Origin: Gillisia xinjiangensis | Lineage (GTDB): Bacteria; Bacteroidota; Bacteroidia; Flavobacteriales; Flavobacteriaceae | DNA length: 64,000 bases | Direction of reading: 5' to 3' | Assembly (NCBI RefSeq): GCF_046298265.1 | Contig: NZ_JBKAHK010000003.1 | Span: 62,001 to 126,000 of the forward strand | Shown: positions 9,720 through 18,445 of the stretch, piece by piece | Layout: every line of letters begins with the position of its first letter | Position numbering within the stretch: the first letter of the stretch is position 1 | Translations under genes and position numbers: made by a program | The notes under the pieces: generated by a model | What the model was told of the DNA's origin: nothing | The model's database searches: none | Seen by the model: only the letters and a program-made list of their open reading frames with translations

Positions 9720-12641
9720 ATGAAAAAATTATTTAAAAGTACTTTGTTGCTGCTATTTATGCTGCCAATGAGCTTTTTTGCCCAACAAACAGTAAGTGGA
9801 ACCATAACAGAAAGTGCTACAGGTCTCCCCATCCCGGGAGTTAATGTTATCTTAAAGGGAACCACCAATGGAACAACCACAGATTTTGATGGTAATTATA
9901 CTATTTCAGAAGTGAATGAGAATGATGTTCTGGTTTTTTCCTTTTTAGGTTTTATGCGACAGGAAATAACTTTTACGGGACAGAACACAATTAACGTGCA
10001 ACTGGACGAAAGTGCCTCTGCACTGGAAGAAGTGGTTTTAATTGGTTATGGTGCTACCACAAAACAAGATGCTACGGGAGCTGTTGAAAAAATAAGCCCC
10101 GGATCCTTTAACCAGGGAGCAGTTATTTCTCCTGAACAGCTTATTGCAGGAAAATCTGCGGGAGTTAGGATTACCCCTGGAAGTGAGCCTGGAGGAGGAT
10201 CGGAAATAAGAATTCGTGGGGGATCTTCCCTTTCCGGAAACAACTCACCACTTATTGTTGTTGATGGAATTCCATTAGATCAAAGAGGTGTGCAGGGAGT
10301 GAGAAATCAACTGAATGCTATTAACCCAAATGAAATTGCCGATTTTGTGATCCTAAAGGATGCTGCGGCAACTTCTATTTATGGTTCGAGAGCATCCAAC
10401 GGCGTTATTCTTATAACTACCAAAAAGGGGAATTTAAATTCAGATTTCACCATGTCCTATGATCTTAAAACATCTGTAGGTGAAATAACCGATAAAGTGA
10501 ATGTTTTAAATGCAACACAGTTCAGAAATATAATTGAAAATACTCCGGGTACAGATCCTTCTTTATTAGGAGATGCCAATACGGACTGGCAAGATGAGAT
10601 TTACAGAACATCGGTAGGTGCAATTCACAATATCACAGTTGCACAGGGATTCGACAACTTTACCTATCGCGTAAACCTGAACAGAACAGACCAGCAAGGG
10701 GTTTTAAAAACCGATCTTTATGAAAGAAATGCGGTGAATATAAGCCTTACTCAAAACCTGTTTGACAATGATCTAAAAATCACCCTGAACAGCAAAAATA
10801 TTGTTGATCGCAATCATTTTGCAGATCAGGGAGCAATAGGATCTGCAGTTAGTTTTGATCCTACACAAAATATTTACGATCCAACAAGCCCCTTCGATGG
10901 TTTCTTTGAGTTTAGAACAGGAAATGCCCTTGGGAACCAAATGGTACAAGCTACCAGGAACCCTCTTGCGCTCCTGAATCAGCGAAGCAATAATGCTGAA
11001 AACCTAAGAAACATCACCAATTTAAATTTGGACTACCGTTTTCCTTTTCTTCCGGATTTAAGATTTAACCTTACCGGAGGAATCGATTATTCAGAATTGG
11101 ATGGGTATGAAACAAGACCTGTAACTTCTGCAGCAAACCTTCAGGACAGGGCTTTTGAAAATGAATACCGCGGATTAAATAGAAACTCATTACTGGACTT
11201 TTATTTCAATTACAAAACCAATGTGGAGGCTATTAATTCCAAAATTGATTTAACCGCAGGACACTCTTATCAGGAATTTTATGTGTGGAGCAAAAGCAGG
11301 TTTACCCAAAACAATGCCTTTGTAAATCCTCCGGAAAACATAAACAGAAATGCTTTGGAATCTTATTTTGCCAGGGCGAGTTTTGATATTGCCAACAAGT
11401 ATTTGATTTCTGCCAGTTACAGACGAGATGGATCTTCAAGATTTTCAGAAGATAACCGATGGAGTGATTTCCCATCTTTGGCTGTTGGATGGAAATTGAT
11501 GAACGAACCTTTTATGCAAAATTCCGCAACCTTTTCTAATTTAAAATTACGGGCGGGATTTGGAGTAACAGGAAACCAGGAAATAGGACCTAATTATGGT
11601 TACCTGGGTGTTTATACTCCAAGCCAACAGGGGGCAAACGTACAGTTTGGACAAAATTTCGTTGGAACTTTACGCCCGGAGGGGTTTGATGAGGACCTAA
11701 AATGGGAAGAATTGCAAACCTATAACGTAGGATTGGATTTTGGATTTTTTAACAATCGTATTTCTGGAAGCGTAGATGCGTATTACCGTACCACCGAAGA
11801 TCTTTTGGCTACAGTACCCGTGCCGGCTGGTGCAAATCTTACAGATTTACTTACCACCAACGTTGGTGAAACAGTAAGTAAAGGTATAGAGGTTTCCTTA
11901 AACGGAATACTGGTACAAACCGAAAATTTTAACTGGGATATGAACTACAACATCTCCTTTCAGGATTTGGAAATTACAGGGCTATCCCTTGGAAATGATC
12001 CCAATTTCTTTATTCCTCAAGGAGGAATTTCAGGAGGTGTAGGGAACAACATCCAGTTATGGAAAGAAGGTTTTGATCCTACCACATTCTTTGTGTACCG
12101 CCAGGTATATAACGAGCAGGGACAACCAATTGAAGGTGCTTATGTAGATGTGAACGGAGATAATGAAATTACAGAGGCCGATCGTCAGGCTTATAAAAAA
12201 GCAACTCCAGACTATTTTATGGGACTTACAAACACATTTAGCTATAAAAACCTGGACTTAAGTTTTACCTTTAGGGGGAACTTTGGAAATTACGTGTACA
12301 ATAACACGCAATCGGCAAATGGATTTGTAGGTGCGGGAACAGTTACTCCACAGCCTTATTATTCCAACCTGAATTCCAATGTTTTGGAATCCAATTTTCA
12401 GAACAGTCAGTTTTTCTCAGATTATTATATCAGTAGTGCCAATTTTATAAGACTGGACAACCTTTCTCTTGGATATTTGATCCCGGGAGACGATGTAGAT
12501 TTTCGCGCCACTTTAACCGGAACCAACTTGTTTGTTATCACAAATTACGAAGGACTGGATCCGGAGATTGGCAATGGAATAGACAATAACTTCTACCCAA
12601 GAACACGAAATATCGTGTTGGGACTTAACATCACATTTTAA
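9720..12641 (+). CDS. susC: SusC/RagA-type TonB-dependent outer-membrane transporter
   Basis: A 973-residue outer-membrane active transporter for starch fragments. Residues 1-21 form a signal peptide (FFAQQ). A carboxypeptidase-regulatory-like domain (about 23-100, VSGTITESATGLPIPGVNV) is typical of SusC proteins, followed by the plug (IRIRGGSSLSGNNSPLIVVDGIP, about residues 161-183) and a 22-strand barrel ending in an aromatic residue (LGLNITF). It is 26 nt upstream of the susD-like gene and will form the SusCD pedal-bin complex with it. Length is normal for the family. The symbol reflects homology; the glycan is inferred from the amylases and phosphorylase around it. Confidence 0.95.
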   Translation: MKKLFKSTLLLLFMLPMSFFAQQTVSGTITESATGLPIPGVNVILKGTTNGTTTDFDGNYTISEVNENDVLVFSFLGFMRQEITFTGQNTINVQLDESASALEEVVLIGYGATTKQDATGAVEKISPGSFNQGAVISPEQLIAGKSAGVRITPGSEPGGGSEIRIRGGSSLSGNNSPLIVVDGIPLDQRGVQGVRNQLNAINPNEIADFVILKDAAATSIYGSRASNGVILITTKKGNLNSDFTMSYDLKTSVGEITDKVNVLNATQFRNIIENTPGTDPSLLGDANTDWQDEIYRTSVGAIHNITVAQGFDNFTYRVNLNRTDQQGVLKTDLYERNAVNISLTQNLFDNDLKITLNSKNIVDRNHFADQGAIGSAVSFDPTQNIYDPTSPFDGFFEFRTGNALGNQMVQATRNPLALLNQRSNNAENLRNITNLNLDYRFPFLPDLRFNLTGGIDYSELDGYETRPVTSAANLQDRAFENEYRGLNRNSLLDFYFNYKTNVEAINSKIDLTAGHSYQEFYVWSKSRFTQNNAFVNPPENINRNALESYFARASFDIANKYLISASYRRDGSSRFSEDNRWSDFPSLAVGWKLMNEPFMQNSATFSNLKLRAGFGVTGNQEIGPNYGYLGVYTPSQQGANVQFGQNFVGTLRPEGFDEDLKWEELQTYNVGLDFGFFNNRISGSVDAYYRTTEDLLATVPVPAGANLTDLLTTNVGETVSKGIEVSLNGILVQTENFNWDMNYNISFQDLEITGLSLGNDPNFFIPQGGISGGVGNNIQLWKEGFDPTTFFVYRQVYNEQGQPIEGAYVDVNGDNEITEADRQAYKKATPDYFMGLTNTFSYKNLDLSFTFRGNFGNYVYNNTQSANGFVGAGTVTPQPYYSNLNSNVLESNFQNSQFFSDYYISSANFIRLDNLSLGYLIPGDDVDFRATLTGTNLFVITNYEGLDPEIGNGIDNNFYPRTRNIVLGLNITF

Positions 12642-12667
12642 ATAATAGAAACACTAATATAATAAGT

Positions 12668-14269
12668 ATGATCTATAAAAAATTAAGACCTGTTTTAATC
12701 ATCTTTATAAGTAGCCTGCTATTGTGGTCTTGTGCAGATGATTTGGATTTAGCTCCGGAAGACAACAGGCAAACGAACCAAACAGTTTTTGACAGTCCGG
12801 AGGCTTACAAGCAATTTCTGGCTAAACTTTACGCCGGATTATCCCTTAGTGGACAACAAGGCCCTGCTGGTCAACCTGATCTTGCAGGTTTAGATGAAGG
12901 TTTCTCCAATTACATGAGATTGTATTTCATGATGCAGGAACTTACAACAGATGAGGCCGTAATTGGCTGGAACGATGGTACCATTGCCGATCTTCACGCT
13001 CATAACTGGACTTCAGGAAATGAATTCATCAGAACAATGTACAGCAGGATTATGTATCAGGTAGCGCTTACAAATGAGTTTCTAAGACAAACCAACGATG
13101 TCGCACTGGACAGTCGTGGTGTAGATGGGGAATTACGGGCAACTATCCAGGAATATCGTGCTGAAGCTCGTTTTCTTAGAGCTTTGAGCTACTACCATGC
13201 CATGGATCTTTTCGGAAATCCTCCTTTTGTAGATGAAGATGATGCCATTGGGGCATTTCTCCCGGAGCAAATTCAAAGAGCCGATCTTTTCTCATTTATT
13301 GAATCTGAATTGCTTGCCATTGAAAATGAAATTATTCCGGCAAGACAAAATGAATATGGACGTGCAGATCAGGCTGCTGTTTGGATGTTGCTTTCCAAGA
13401 TTTATCTAAATGCTGAAGTATATGTAGGTGCAAACAGAAATGCAGATGTGATCAACTATACAACTAAAGTTATTGAAGCAGGATTCAGTATTCCGGATGC
13501 TCCCTATCAAAATTTATTTTTGGCGGATAACGATACCAACGGATCTCAAAATGAAGTGATTTTCCCAATTACATTTGATGGGTTAGAATCTCAATCCTAT
13601 GGCGGAATGACTTTTATTATTCACGCAGCAATAGGGGGATCTATGGATCCGGATGAATTTGGTGTAAACGGTGGTTGGGCCGGATTAAGAACTACCCCTG
13701 AATTTGTTGATACGTTTCCAAATGGAGCTGACTCCGATGATTCAAGAGCTATGTTCCATACAGATGGTCAAAACAAGGAAATTAACAGCATATCTGCTTT
13801 TACCGATGGTTATGCGATCACAAAATATAAAAACGTAGATGTAAACGGAAATCCCGGGAAAGATAGTACAGGTGATTTTCCCGATACAGATTTCCCTATG
13901 TTTAGATTGGCAGATGCCTATTTAATGTATGCTGAAGCAGTTGTTAGAGGTGGTGGAGGAAGTACAGCACAAGCTGTAACCTATATCAACGAATTAAGAG
14001 CGCGCGCTTATGGAAGTTCAAATGGGAATATTTCAACTTCCGATCTAAGTCTTGATTTTATAATGGACGAAAGATCAAGAGAACTATATTGGGAAGCTCA
14101 TAAAAGAACAGATCTTGTGAGGTTCAACCAATTCACTGAAAATGGGATCTGGGCATTTAAAGGTGGTGTTCCCCAGGGAGCTACTACGCAACCCTTCAGA
14201 AATATTTTCCCTATCCCGGCATCAGACCTGGGCGTAAATACCAACTTAACTCAAAATCCTGGATATTAA
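12668..14269 (+). CDS. susD: SusD/RagB-type surface glycan-binding lipoprotein
   Basis: A 533-residue lipoprotein with lipobox LLLWSC (Cys22). The body is a TPR-rich SusD fold: the N-terminal region (about residues 25-90) has the SusD-like AYKQFLAKLYAGL helix and the C-terminal part carries the RagB/SusD motif NELRARAYG (about residues 436-460) and LDFIMDERSRELYWEAHKRTDLVRF. SusD caps the SusC barrel and hands over the oligosaccharide. It lies between the susC-like and susE-like genes with gaps of 26 and 16 nt. Assignment is firm. Confidence 0.95.
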   Translation: MIYKKLRPVLIIFISSLLLWSCADDLDLAPEDNRQTNQTVFDSPEAYKQFLAKLYAGLSLSGQQGPAGQPDLAGLDEGFSNYMRLYFMMQELTTDEAVIGWNDGTIADLHAHNWTSGNEFIRTMYSRIMYQVALTNEFLRQTNDVALDSRGVDGELRATIQEYRAEARFLRALSYYHAMDLFGNPPFVDEDDAIGAFLPEQIQRADLFSFIESELLAIENEIIPARQNEYGRADQAAVWMLLSKIYLNAEVYVGANRNADVINYTTKVIEAGFSIPDAPYQNLFLADNDTNGSQNEVIFPITFDGLESQSYGGMTFIIHAAIGGSMDPDEFGVNGGWAGLRTTPEFVDTFPNGADSDDSRAMFHTDGQNKEINSISAFTDGYAITKYKNVDVNGNPGKDSTGDFPDTDFPMFRLADAYLMYAEAVVRGGGGSTAQAVTYINELRARAYGSSNGNISTSDLSLDFIMDERSRELYWEAHKRTDLVRFNQFTENGIWAFKGGVPQGATTQPFRNIFPIPASDLGVNTNLTQNPGY

Positions 14270-14285
14270 TTTTAAAAAAAATAAA

Positions 14286-15407
14286 ATGAAAAAACTATCA
14301 ATCTTATTATTCGCATTCGTAGCATTCTCAGGAATATATTCCTGTAGCAGTGACGATGACGTGGTCTTTATTGCACAACCAGATGTTAAAGGAATAAACT
14401 TTACCAACAGCTTCAACGCAAGTTACATTCTAACACCTGCCACTGCAACAAATGTGGCTGAACGTTTTGTTTGGAATACCGTTGATTTTGCATCTCCAAC
14501 CAACATCACCTATGAATTACAGGGATCTATAGATACCGACTTCACCAACTTTGATGTTATGGGGACAACCGGTGATAATAACCTTGCGGTAACCGTACAA
14601 CAAATGTTGAACCTTGCAAAGGATGCCGGATATGATGCAGATCCAAATACCGAAGCAGCCAATTCTGGAGCGCTGTTTTTTCGTGTTATTGCCTACGCTG
14701 GAGATAACGCCGGGAATAGCAATGCGCAGAATTCAGAAGTAAAATCGGTTACTGCAATGTTACCGGAAGGAGAACAAGAAGAAACCCTTAAAAACTTGTT
14801 TTTGGTAGGTGATGCTACAGCTGCAGGATGGAATCCAAATAACAATAATACTCCTTTATTTAGATCGGCAGACAATCCAAATGTGTATAATTATACAGGA
14901 TATTTTGGTGCCGGTGAATTTAAATTATTAGAAGTTAGAGATTGGCAACCACAATGGGGACTTGATAACGGTTCTTTAACCAATAGTGATCTATTAGGTG
15001 GTGATCCAGGTTCATTTTTAGTGAGTGCGGCGGGCTATTACACACTAATTGTTGATATTGATGAGATGACATATTCCTTCGACCCATTTGATGCAAGTGC
15101 TGCTGACACCTATAACACCATTGGTGTGATAGGTGATGCCACGGCAGATGGATGGGATGCAGATCAAGATATGACGCAATCTGCGTTTGATGCGCATATT
15201 TGGTATGTAACCGGAATAGAATTGGGAGATGGGGAAATGAAATTCCGTGCAGATGATGACTGGACAGATAACTGGGGTGGAGATACTGCTATGAGCGGAG
15301 TTTCATCTTTTGGTGGGCCAAACATCCCTGTATCGGCAGGTACTTATGATATTTGGTTTAACGATATCACAGGACGCTATATCTTTATACCTATAGTTTC
15401 AGAATAA
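14286..15407 (+). CDS. SusE/SusF-like starch-binding lipoprotein
   Basis: A 373-residue lipoprotein with lipobox GIYSC (Cys20) and an acidic SSDDD run just after it, which in Bacteroidetes helps surface export. An N-terminal domain (about 35-155) of the SusE type is followed by two related beta-sandwich repeats. Each starts with a similar motif: NLFLVGDATAAGWNPNN at about 171-187 and NTIGVIGDATADGWDADQ at about 278-295. The repeat pattern and position directly after susD match SusE/SusF proteins, which hold starch at the cell surface without cutting it. It is shorter than SusF and carries two repeats rather than three. Confidence 0.85.
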   Translation: MKKLSILLFAFVAFSGIYSCSSDDDVVFIAQPDVKGINFTNSFNASYILTPATATNVAERFVWNTVDFASPTNITYELQGSIDTDFTNFDVMGTTGDNNLAVTVQQMLNLAKDAGYDADPNTEAANSGALFFRVIAYAGDNAGNSNAQNSEVKSVTAMLPEGEQEETLKNLFLVGDATAAGWNPNNNNTPLFRSADNPNVYNYTGYFGAGEFKLLEVRDWQPQWGLDNGSLTNSDLLGGDPGSFLVSAAGYYTLIVDIDEMTYSFDPFDASAADTYNTIGVIGDATADGWDADQDMTQSAFDAHIWYVTGIELGDGEMKFRADDDWTDNWGGDTAMSGVSSFGGPNIPVSAGTYDIWFNDITGRYIFIPIVSE

Positions 15408-15430
15408 CAAACCGTTGAATCATTAATTAA

Positions 15431-15483
15431 AGCTGCCTGGTATAATGGATTGAAATACATCCAAAATATTTAGGCAGTTTTTC
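15431..15483 (+). terminator. Possible attenuator hairpin between susE-like and amylase genes
   Basis: Arms GCTGCCT and AGGCAGT enclose about 33 nt that hold an inner stem TGGAT/ATCCA, followed by a short T run. This could partly end transcripts after the susE-like gene and lower amylase expression. The pairing is visible; function is inferred. Confidence 0.4.
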
Positions 15484-15498
15484 ATTAAAAATAAAAAG

Positions 15499-16944
15499 AT
15501 GAAAAAAAGATTATTGTTTTTTAGTACTATCATTTCACTTAGCCTGGGTCTTAATGCCTGTTCTGGTGATGATACTGCGGTAGATACGACCGACGATCAG
15601 GGTGTAGAAATTCCTGTAGTACCCGAAGAAGCAACTGCGCTAAACCTGGAGAACTATAAGAACGGTACCGGGGTTATGATGCAAACTTTTTACTGGGATG
15701 TAGAACCACGCCACGAATGGTGGAAAATCATCAATGAAAAAGTGGAAGGTTGGGCAGAGGCAGGAATAGACCGTTTATGGCTACCCGCAGTGAGCAAAGG
15801 CCAGTCCGGAGGCTATTCTATGGGTTACGACCCTTCCGATTATTTTGATTTTGGGGAGTTTATGCAGCACGGCACTATTCCTACCCGCTTTGGGACCAGA
15901 AGTGAACTGGAAACCTTAATTGCCAATGCACACAACAACGATCTGGAAGTGATTGCGGATATTATCCTAAACCACAATTCGGGCGGAGGAAAGGAATTTA
16001 ATCCTTTCAGAAACAAAGACACCTATACCCTTTTTGATAAAACTGCCGGAAATGCTTCTGGAATGTTTGATCGCGATTTTAACAGTTTTCATCCAAACGA
16101 CATCCATGAACGGGACGAAGGAGATCTTTTTTATGATGAACAAGACCTTTGTCATCATCAGGAATATGTGCAGAACTGGTTATGGAAAGATGAAAATTCG
16201 GTAGCAAAATATTACAAGAACACAATGAAATTTGACGGCTGGAGATTTGATTATGTAAAAGGCTTTGGACCCTGGGTGATCAAAGAATGGATGGAATCTG
16301 TAGGAGGATTTGCCGTTGGTGAGAATTGGGATGGAGATGCCGCTGTTCTTGAAAAATGGGTAGAAGAAACAGGGGTTTCTGCTTTTGATTTCGCAGCTTT
16401 TTATAAATTGGAAGAAGCGCTGGACCGGCACGATGACCTTACCTATTTAGGACGGGATATGCTTAGAAAAACCTACCCGGACCAAGCGGTTACTTTTGTT
16501 GCCAATCACGATACGGAAAAAGACACCAATGAAGATAACAGGATATCCTCAGGCAATAAGATGAAAGCCTATGCATACATCTTAACCCACGACGGGTACC
16601 CAACGATCTTTTATTCAGATTATGAAAATGAAGGATTCCAGGATGAACTGAAACAATTGATCCTGATTCACAATTCCCTGGCCACCGGGGATGTGGAAGT
16701 TCTTTATAATGATAATGATGAATATGTGATGAAGCGAAGCGGAAATGCTTCAAATCCAGGATTGATCTTGTACATCAATACCAGCGGAAACACCAAGCGA
16801 AGAAGCGTGGTTACTAACTGGACCGGTGAAAAATTGATGGACTACAGTTTCCAGTCTTCCCATTCTCCGGAAACAGGTGGAGATGGTACAGTAAGCATTG
16901 AGGCTCCTGGAAATTCTTACAGTGTTTGGTCTATTATGGAATAA
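15499..16944 (+). CDS. GH13 alpha-amylase lipoprotein, surface-exposed
   Basis: A 481-residue family 13 alpha-amylase anchored by a lipobox (LGLNAC, Cys21) followed by an acidic stretch (SGDDTAVDTTDD), pointing to the cell surface. Catalytic residues are in place: nucleophile Asp251 in GWRFDYVKG, acid/base Glu275 in VGENWD and Asp338 in ANHDTE. The motifs resemble the plant/archaeal-type amylase subgroup (GH13_6-like) more than the SusA-like enzyme at 1846-3708. It would cut starch at the surface to feed SusCD, the role SusG plays in Bacteroides. It closes the plus-strand operon and is followed by a strong hairpin at 16961. Confidence 0.9.
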   Translation: MKKRLLFFSTIISLSLGLNACSGDDTAVDTTDDQGVEIPVVPEEATALNLENYKNGTGVMMQTFYWDVEPRHEWWKIINEKVEGWAEAGIDRLWLPAVSKGQSGGYSMGYDPSDYFDFGEFMQHGTIPTRFGTRSELETLIANAHNNDLEVIADIILNHNSGGGKEFNPFRNKDTYTLFDKTAGNASGMFDRDFNSFHPNDIHERDEGDLFYDEQDLCHHQEYVQNWLWKDENSVAKYYKNTMKFDGWRFDYVKGFGPWVIKEWMESVGGFAVGENWDGDAAVLEKWVEETGVSAFDFAAFYKLEEALDRHDDLTYLGRDMLRKTYPDQAVTFVANHDTEKDTNEDNRISSGNKMKAYAYILTHDGYPTIFYSDYENEGFQDELKQLILIHNSLATGDVEVLYNDNDEYVMKRSGNASNPGLILYINTSGNTKRRSVVTNWTGEKLMDYSFQSSHSPETGGDGTVSIEAPGNSYSVWSIME

Positions 16945-16960
16945 TATAGAATTTTGTCTT

Positions 16961-16997
16961 TAACTTCAAAAGCGGCCATTGGCCGCTTTTGAAGTTA
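16961..16997. terminator. Long perfect inverted repeat after the amylase operon
   Basis: An 18-bp perfect inverted repeat with a single central base: arms TAACTTCAAAAGCGGCCA (16961-16978) and its complement (16980-16997). The AAAAGCGGCC/GGCCGCTTTT core with flanking T run makes a good two-way terminator. It lies 16 nt past the amylase stop. Confidence 0.7.
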
Positions 16998-17081
16998 ATT
17001 TCTAACACCGAAAAATCCTTATTTGGGTTGACTTTCAATTATGAAAACCCAGCAAATCTTTCAGAAGTTTTCTTTCTTTGG

Positions 17082-17117
17082 TGTCTATGCCTGAAATACG
17101 TTGACCGTTTAAGGTTG
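17082..17117 (+). repeat. Left terminal inverted repeat of the IS3-type element
   Basis: Begins TGTCTATGCCT and contains TTGACCGTTT; 25 of 36 bases match the inverted right end. The bases just outside are TGG. Confidence 0.85.
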
Positions 17118-17134
17118 GATAAAACTAATCAAAA

Positions 17135-17548
17135 ATGGCAAATTTAGAAGGTTTTAAAAAGAGTTTTGACAAACGATTGTCTCGTAATTTTGGTGAGAAG
17201 TTTAAAAAGGATATGGTGAAGCGTATCGAGAACAACGAATTTAGCGTTCGGGAGATTTCAACTCTTTATGGTGTTTCCACTACTGCGATATATAAATGGG
17301 TCTATAAATATTCTATCTTGTATCAGAAAGGGTACAGGCAAATAATAGAACCTATGAGTAGCACAAAGAAGGTAAAAGAGCTGCAGGCAAGGATTAAGGA
17401 GCTCGAGCAAGCCGTTGGCCAGAAACAGATGAAGGTGGATTTTTTGGAGAAGCTTATAGAGATAACCGAAGATGACCTGGGCATTGATATTAAAAAAAAA
17501 GCTGGTTCAAAACCCAAGTCTGGTTCTGGGAACACCGTAAAGGAATGA
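17135..17548 (+). CDS. IS3-family OrfA, helix-turn-helix transposase subunit
   Basis: A 137-residue protein with an N-terminal helix-turn-helix (FSVREISTLYGVSTTAIYKWVYKY, about residues 30-53), a coiled-coil/leucine-zipper region (about 75-115: VKELQARIKELEQAVGQKQMKVDFLEKLI) and a lysine-rich tail. This is the DNA-binding OrfA of IS3-type elements. It ends in ATGA overlapping the start of orfB, so coupling rather than the usual minus-one frameshift may make the second protein. It starts 18 nt inside the left inverted repeat. Confidence 0.88.
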   Translation: MANLEGFKKSFDKRLSRNFGEKFKKDMVKRIENNEFSVREISTLYGVSTTAIYKWVYKYSILYQKGYRQIIEPMSSTKKVKELQARIKELEQAVGQKQMKVDFLEKLIEITEDDLGIDIKKKAGSKPKSGSGNTVKE

Positions 17549-18387
17549 ATATGAGCTTAAATAAATTCTTTACTGCCATAGGTACGAGCAAGCAGTCTTT
17601 CCACGCAAAGTTGGATAGGCAAATGTCAAAAAATGAGGCAATGGCACAGCTCGAACTTGTGGTAATGGAAGTCAGAAAAGACCATCCAGGGATGAACCTT
17701 AGGGATCTTCATAGGCTTATAGCACGAGATTTTGTGGGCAGGGATGCCTTTGAGCATTGTTTTCAATCGATGGGCTATGGGGTTCAAATTAAAAAAGCCT
17801 TCAGGCGCACTACAGACTCCTCAGGTGTCATACGCTTTGACAATCTTATCGAAGGTTTTGAGTTGGATGGTGTCAACCAGATCTGGGTGAGCGATATAAC
17901 CTACTATAGGATAGGGGATGTTTTTTATTACATCACTTTTATAATGGATCTTTATTCTAGGTTGATCGTAGGTCATAATGTAAGTCGTAGCCTAAGGACA
18001 GAATATACCACCATACCTGCCCTGCTCAAAGCGATCAAGAGACGTAAAGATATAGCATTAAATGGGTTGATTTTTCATTCAGACGGAGGCGGACAATATT
18101 ACTCCAATGATTTTAGGAAGGTTACATCCAGAGAAAGAATACGGAACAGTATGGGGATATCAGTTTATGAGAACCCGAATGCCGAGCGGCTCAACGGGAT
18201 CATAAAGAACAACTATGTAAGGCATTATGTCCCTAAAACCTTTGATGAACTGGTTAAAATGACTGCTAAGGCAGTAAGAATGTACAATACAGAAAAACCT
18301 CACAGTTCAATAGGGAAAATGAACCCGGTAGAATTTGAAAATAAAAAGAGATGTTTAAGAGAAAAAGAATCAATAAATGTATATTAA
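17545..18387 (+). CDS. IS3-family OrfB, DDE transposase
   Basis: A 280-residue integrase-core transposase. The DDE catalytic residues are seen in QIWVSDITYY (first Asp), FHSDGGGQY (second Asp) and NPNAERLNGIIKNNY (Glu), followed by the family end motif TEKPHSSIGKMNPVEFE. The start overlaps the orfA stop as ATGA; a second Met lies two codons later. The frame is intact. It stops 5 nt before the right inverted repeat. Confidence 0.92.
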   Translation: MNMSLNKFFTAIGTSKQSFHAKLDRQMSKNEAMAQLELVVMEVRKDHPGMNLRDLHRLIARDFVGRDAFEHCFQSMGYGVQIKKAFRRTTDSSGVIRFDNLIEGFELDGVNQIWVSDITYYRIGDVFYYITFIMDLYSRLIVGHNVSRSLRTEYTTIPALLKAIKRRKDIALNGLIFHSDGGGQYYSNDFRKVTSRERIRNSMGISVYENPNAERLNGIIKNNYVRHYVPKTFDELVKMTAKAVRMYNTEKPHSSIGKMNPVEFENKKRCLREKESINVY

Positions 18388-18391
18388 CATT

Positions 18392-18427
18392 CAACTAAAA
18401 GCGGTCAATGCTATATAGGCATGGACA
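18392..18427 (+). repeat. Right terminal inverted repeat of the IS3-type element
   Basis: Contains CGGTCAATG and AGGCAT and ends GACA, the inverted counterpart of the left end at 17082-17117. TGG follows directly. Confidence 0.85.
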
Positions 18428-18445
18428 TGGAACGAATACTAAACC

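Larger units (their letters stand above)
17082..18427 (+). mobile_element. Complete IS3-family insertion sequence with 3-bp target duplication
   Basis: A 1346-bp element bounded by TGTC...GACA ends. The terminal inverted repeats (17082-17117 and 18392-18427) match at 25 of 36 positions, including TGTC, ATGCCT and TTGACCG blocks. The same trinucleotide TGG flanks it on both sides (17079-17081 and 18428-18430), as expected for IS3-family insertion. It carries orfA and orfB coding for a helix-turn-helix protein and a DDE transposase. It landed between the terminator of the amylase operon and the 3' end of the GH-A glycosidase gene, so no gene is broken. Intact frames and ends suggest it may be active. 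Confidence 0.9.

Noticed and set aside
17545..17553. Programmed minus-one frameshift between IS3 orfA and orfB
   Set aside because: An ATGA overlap gives orfB its own start, and no strong slippery run sits just before the orfA stop.
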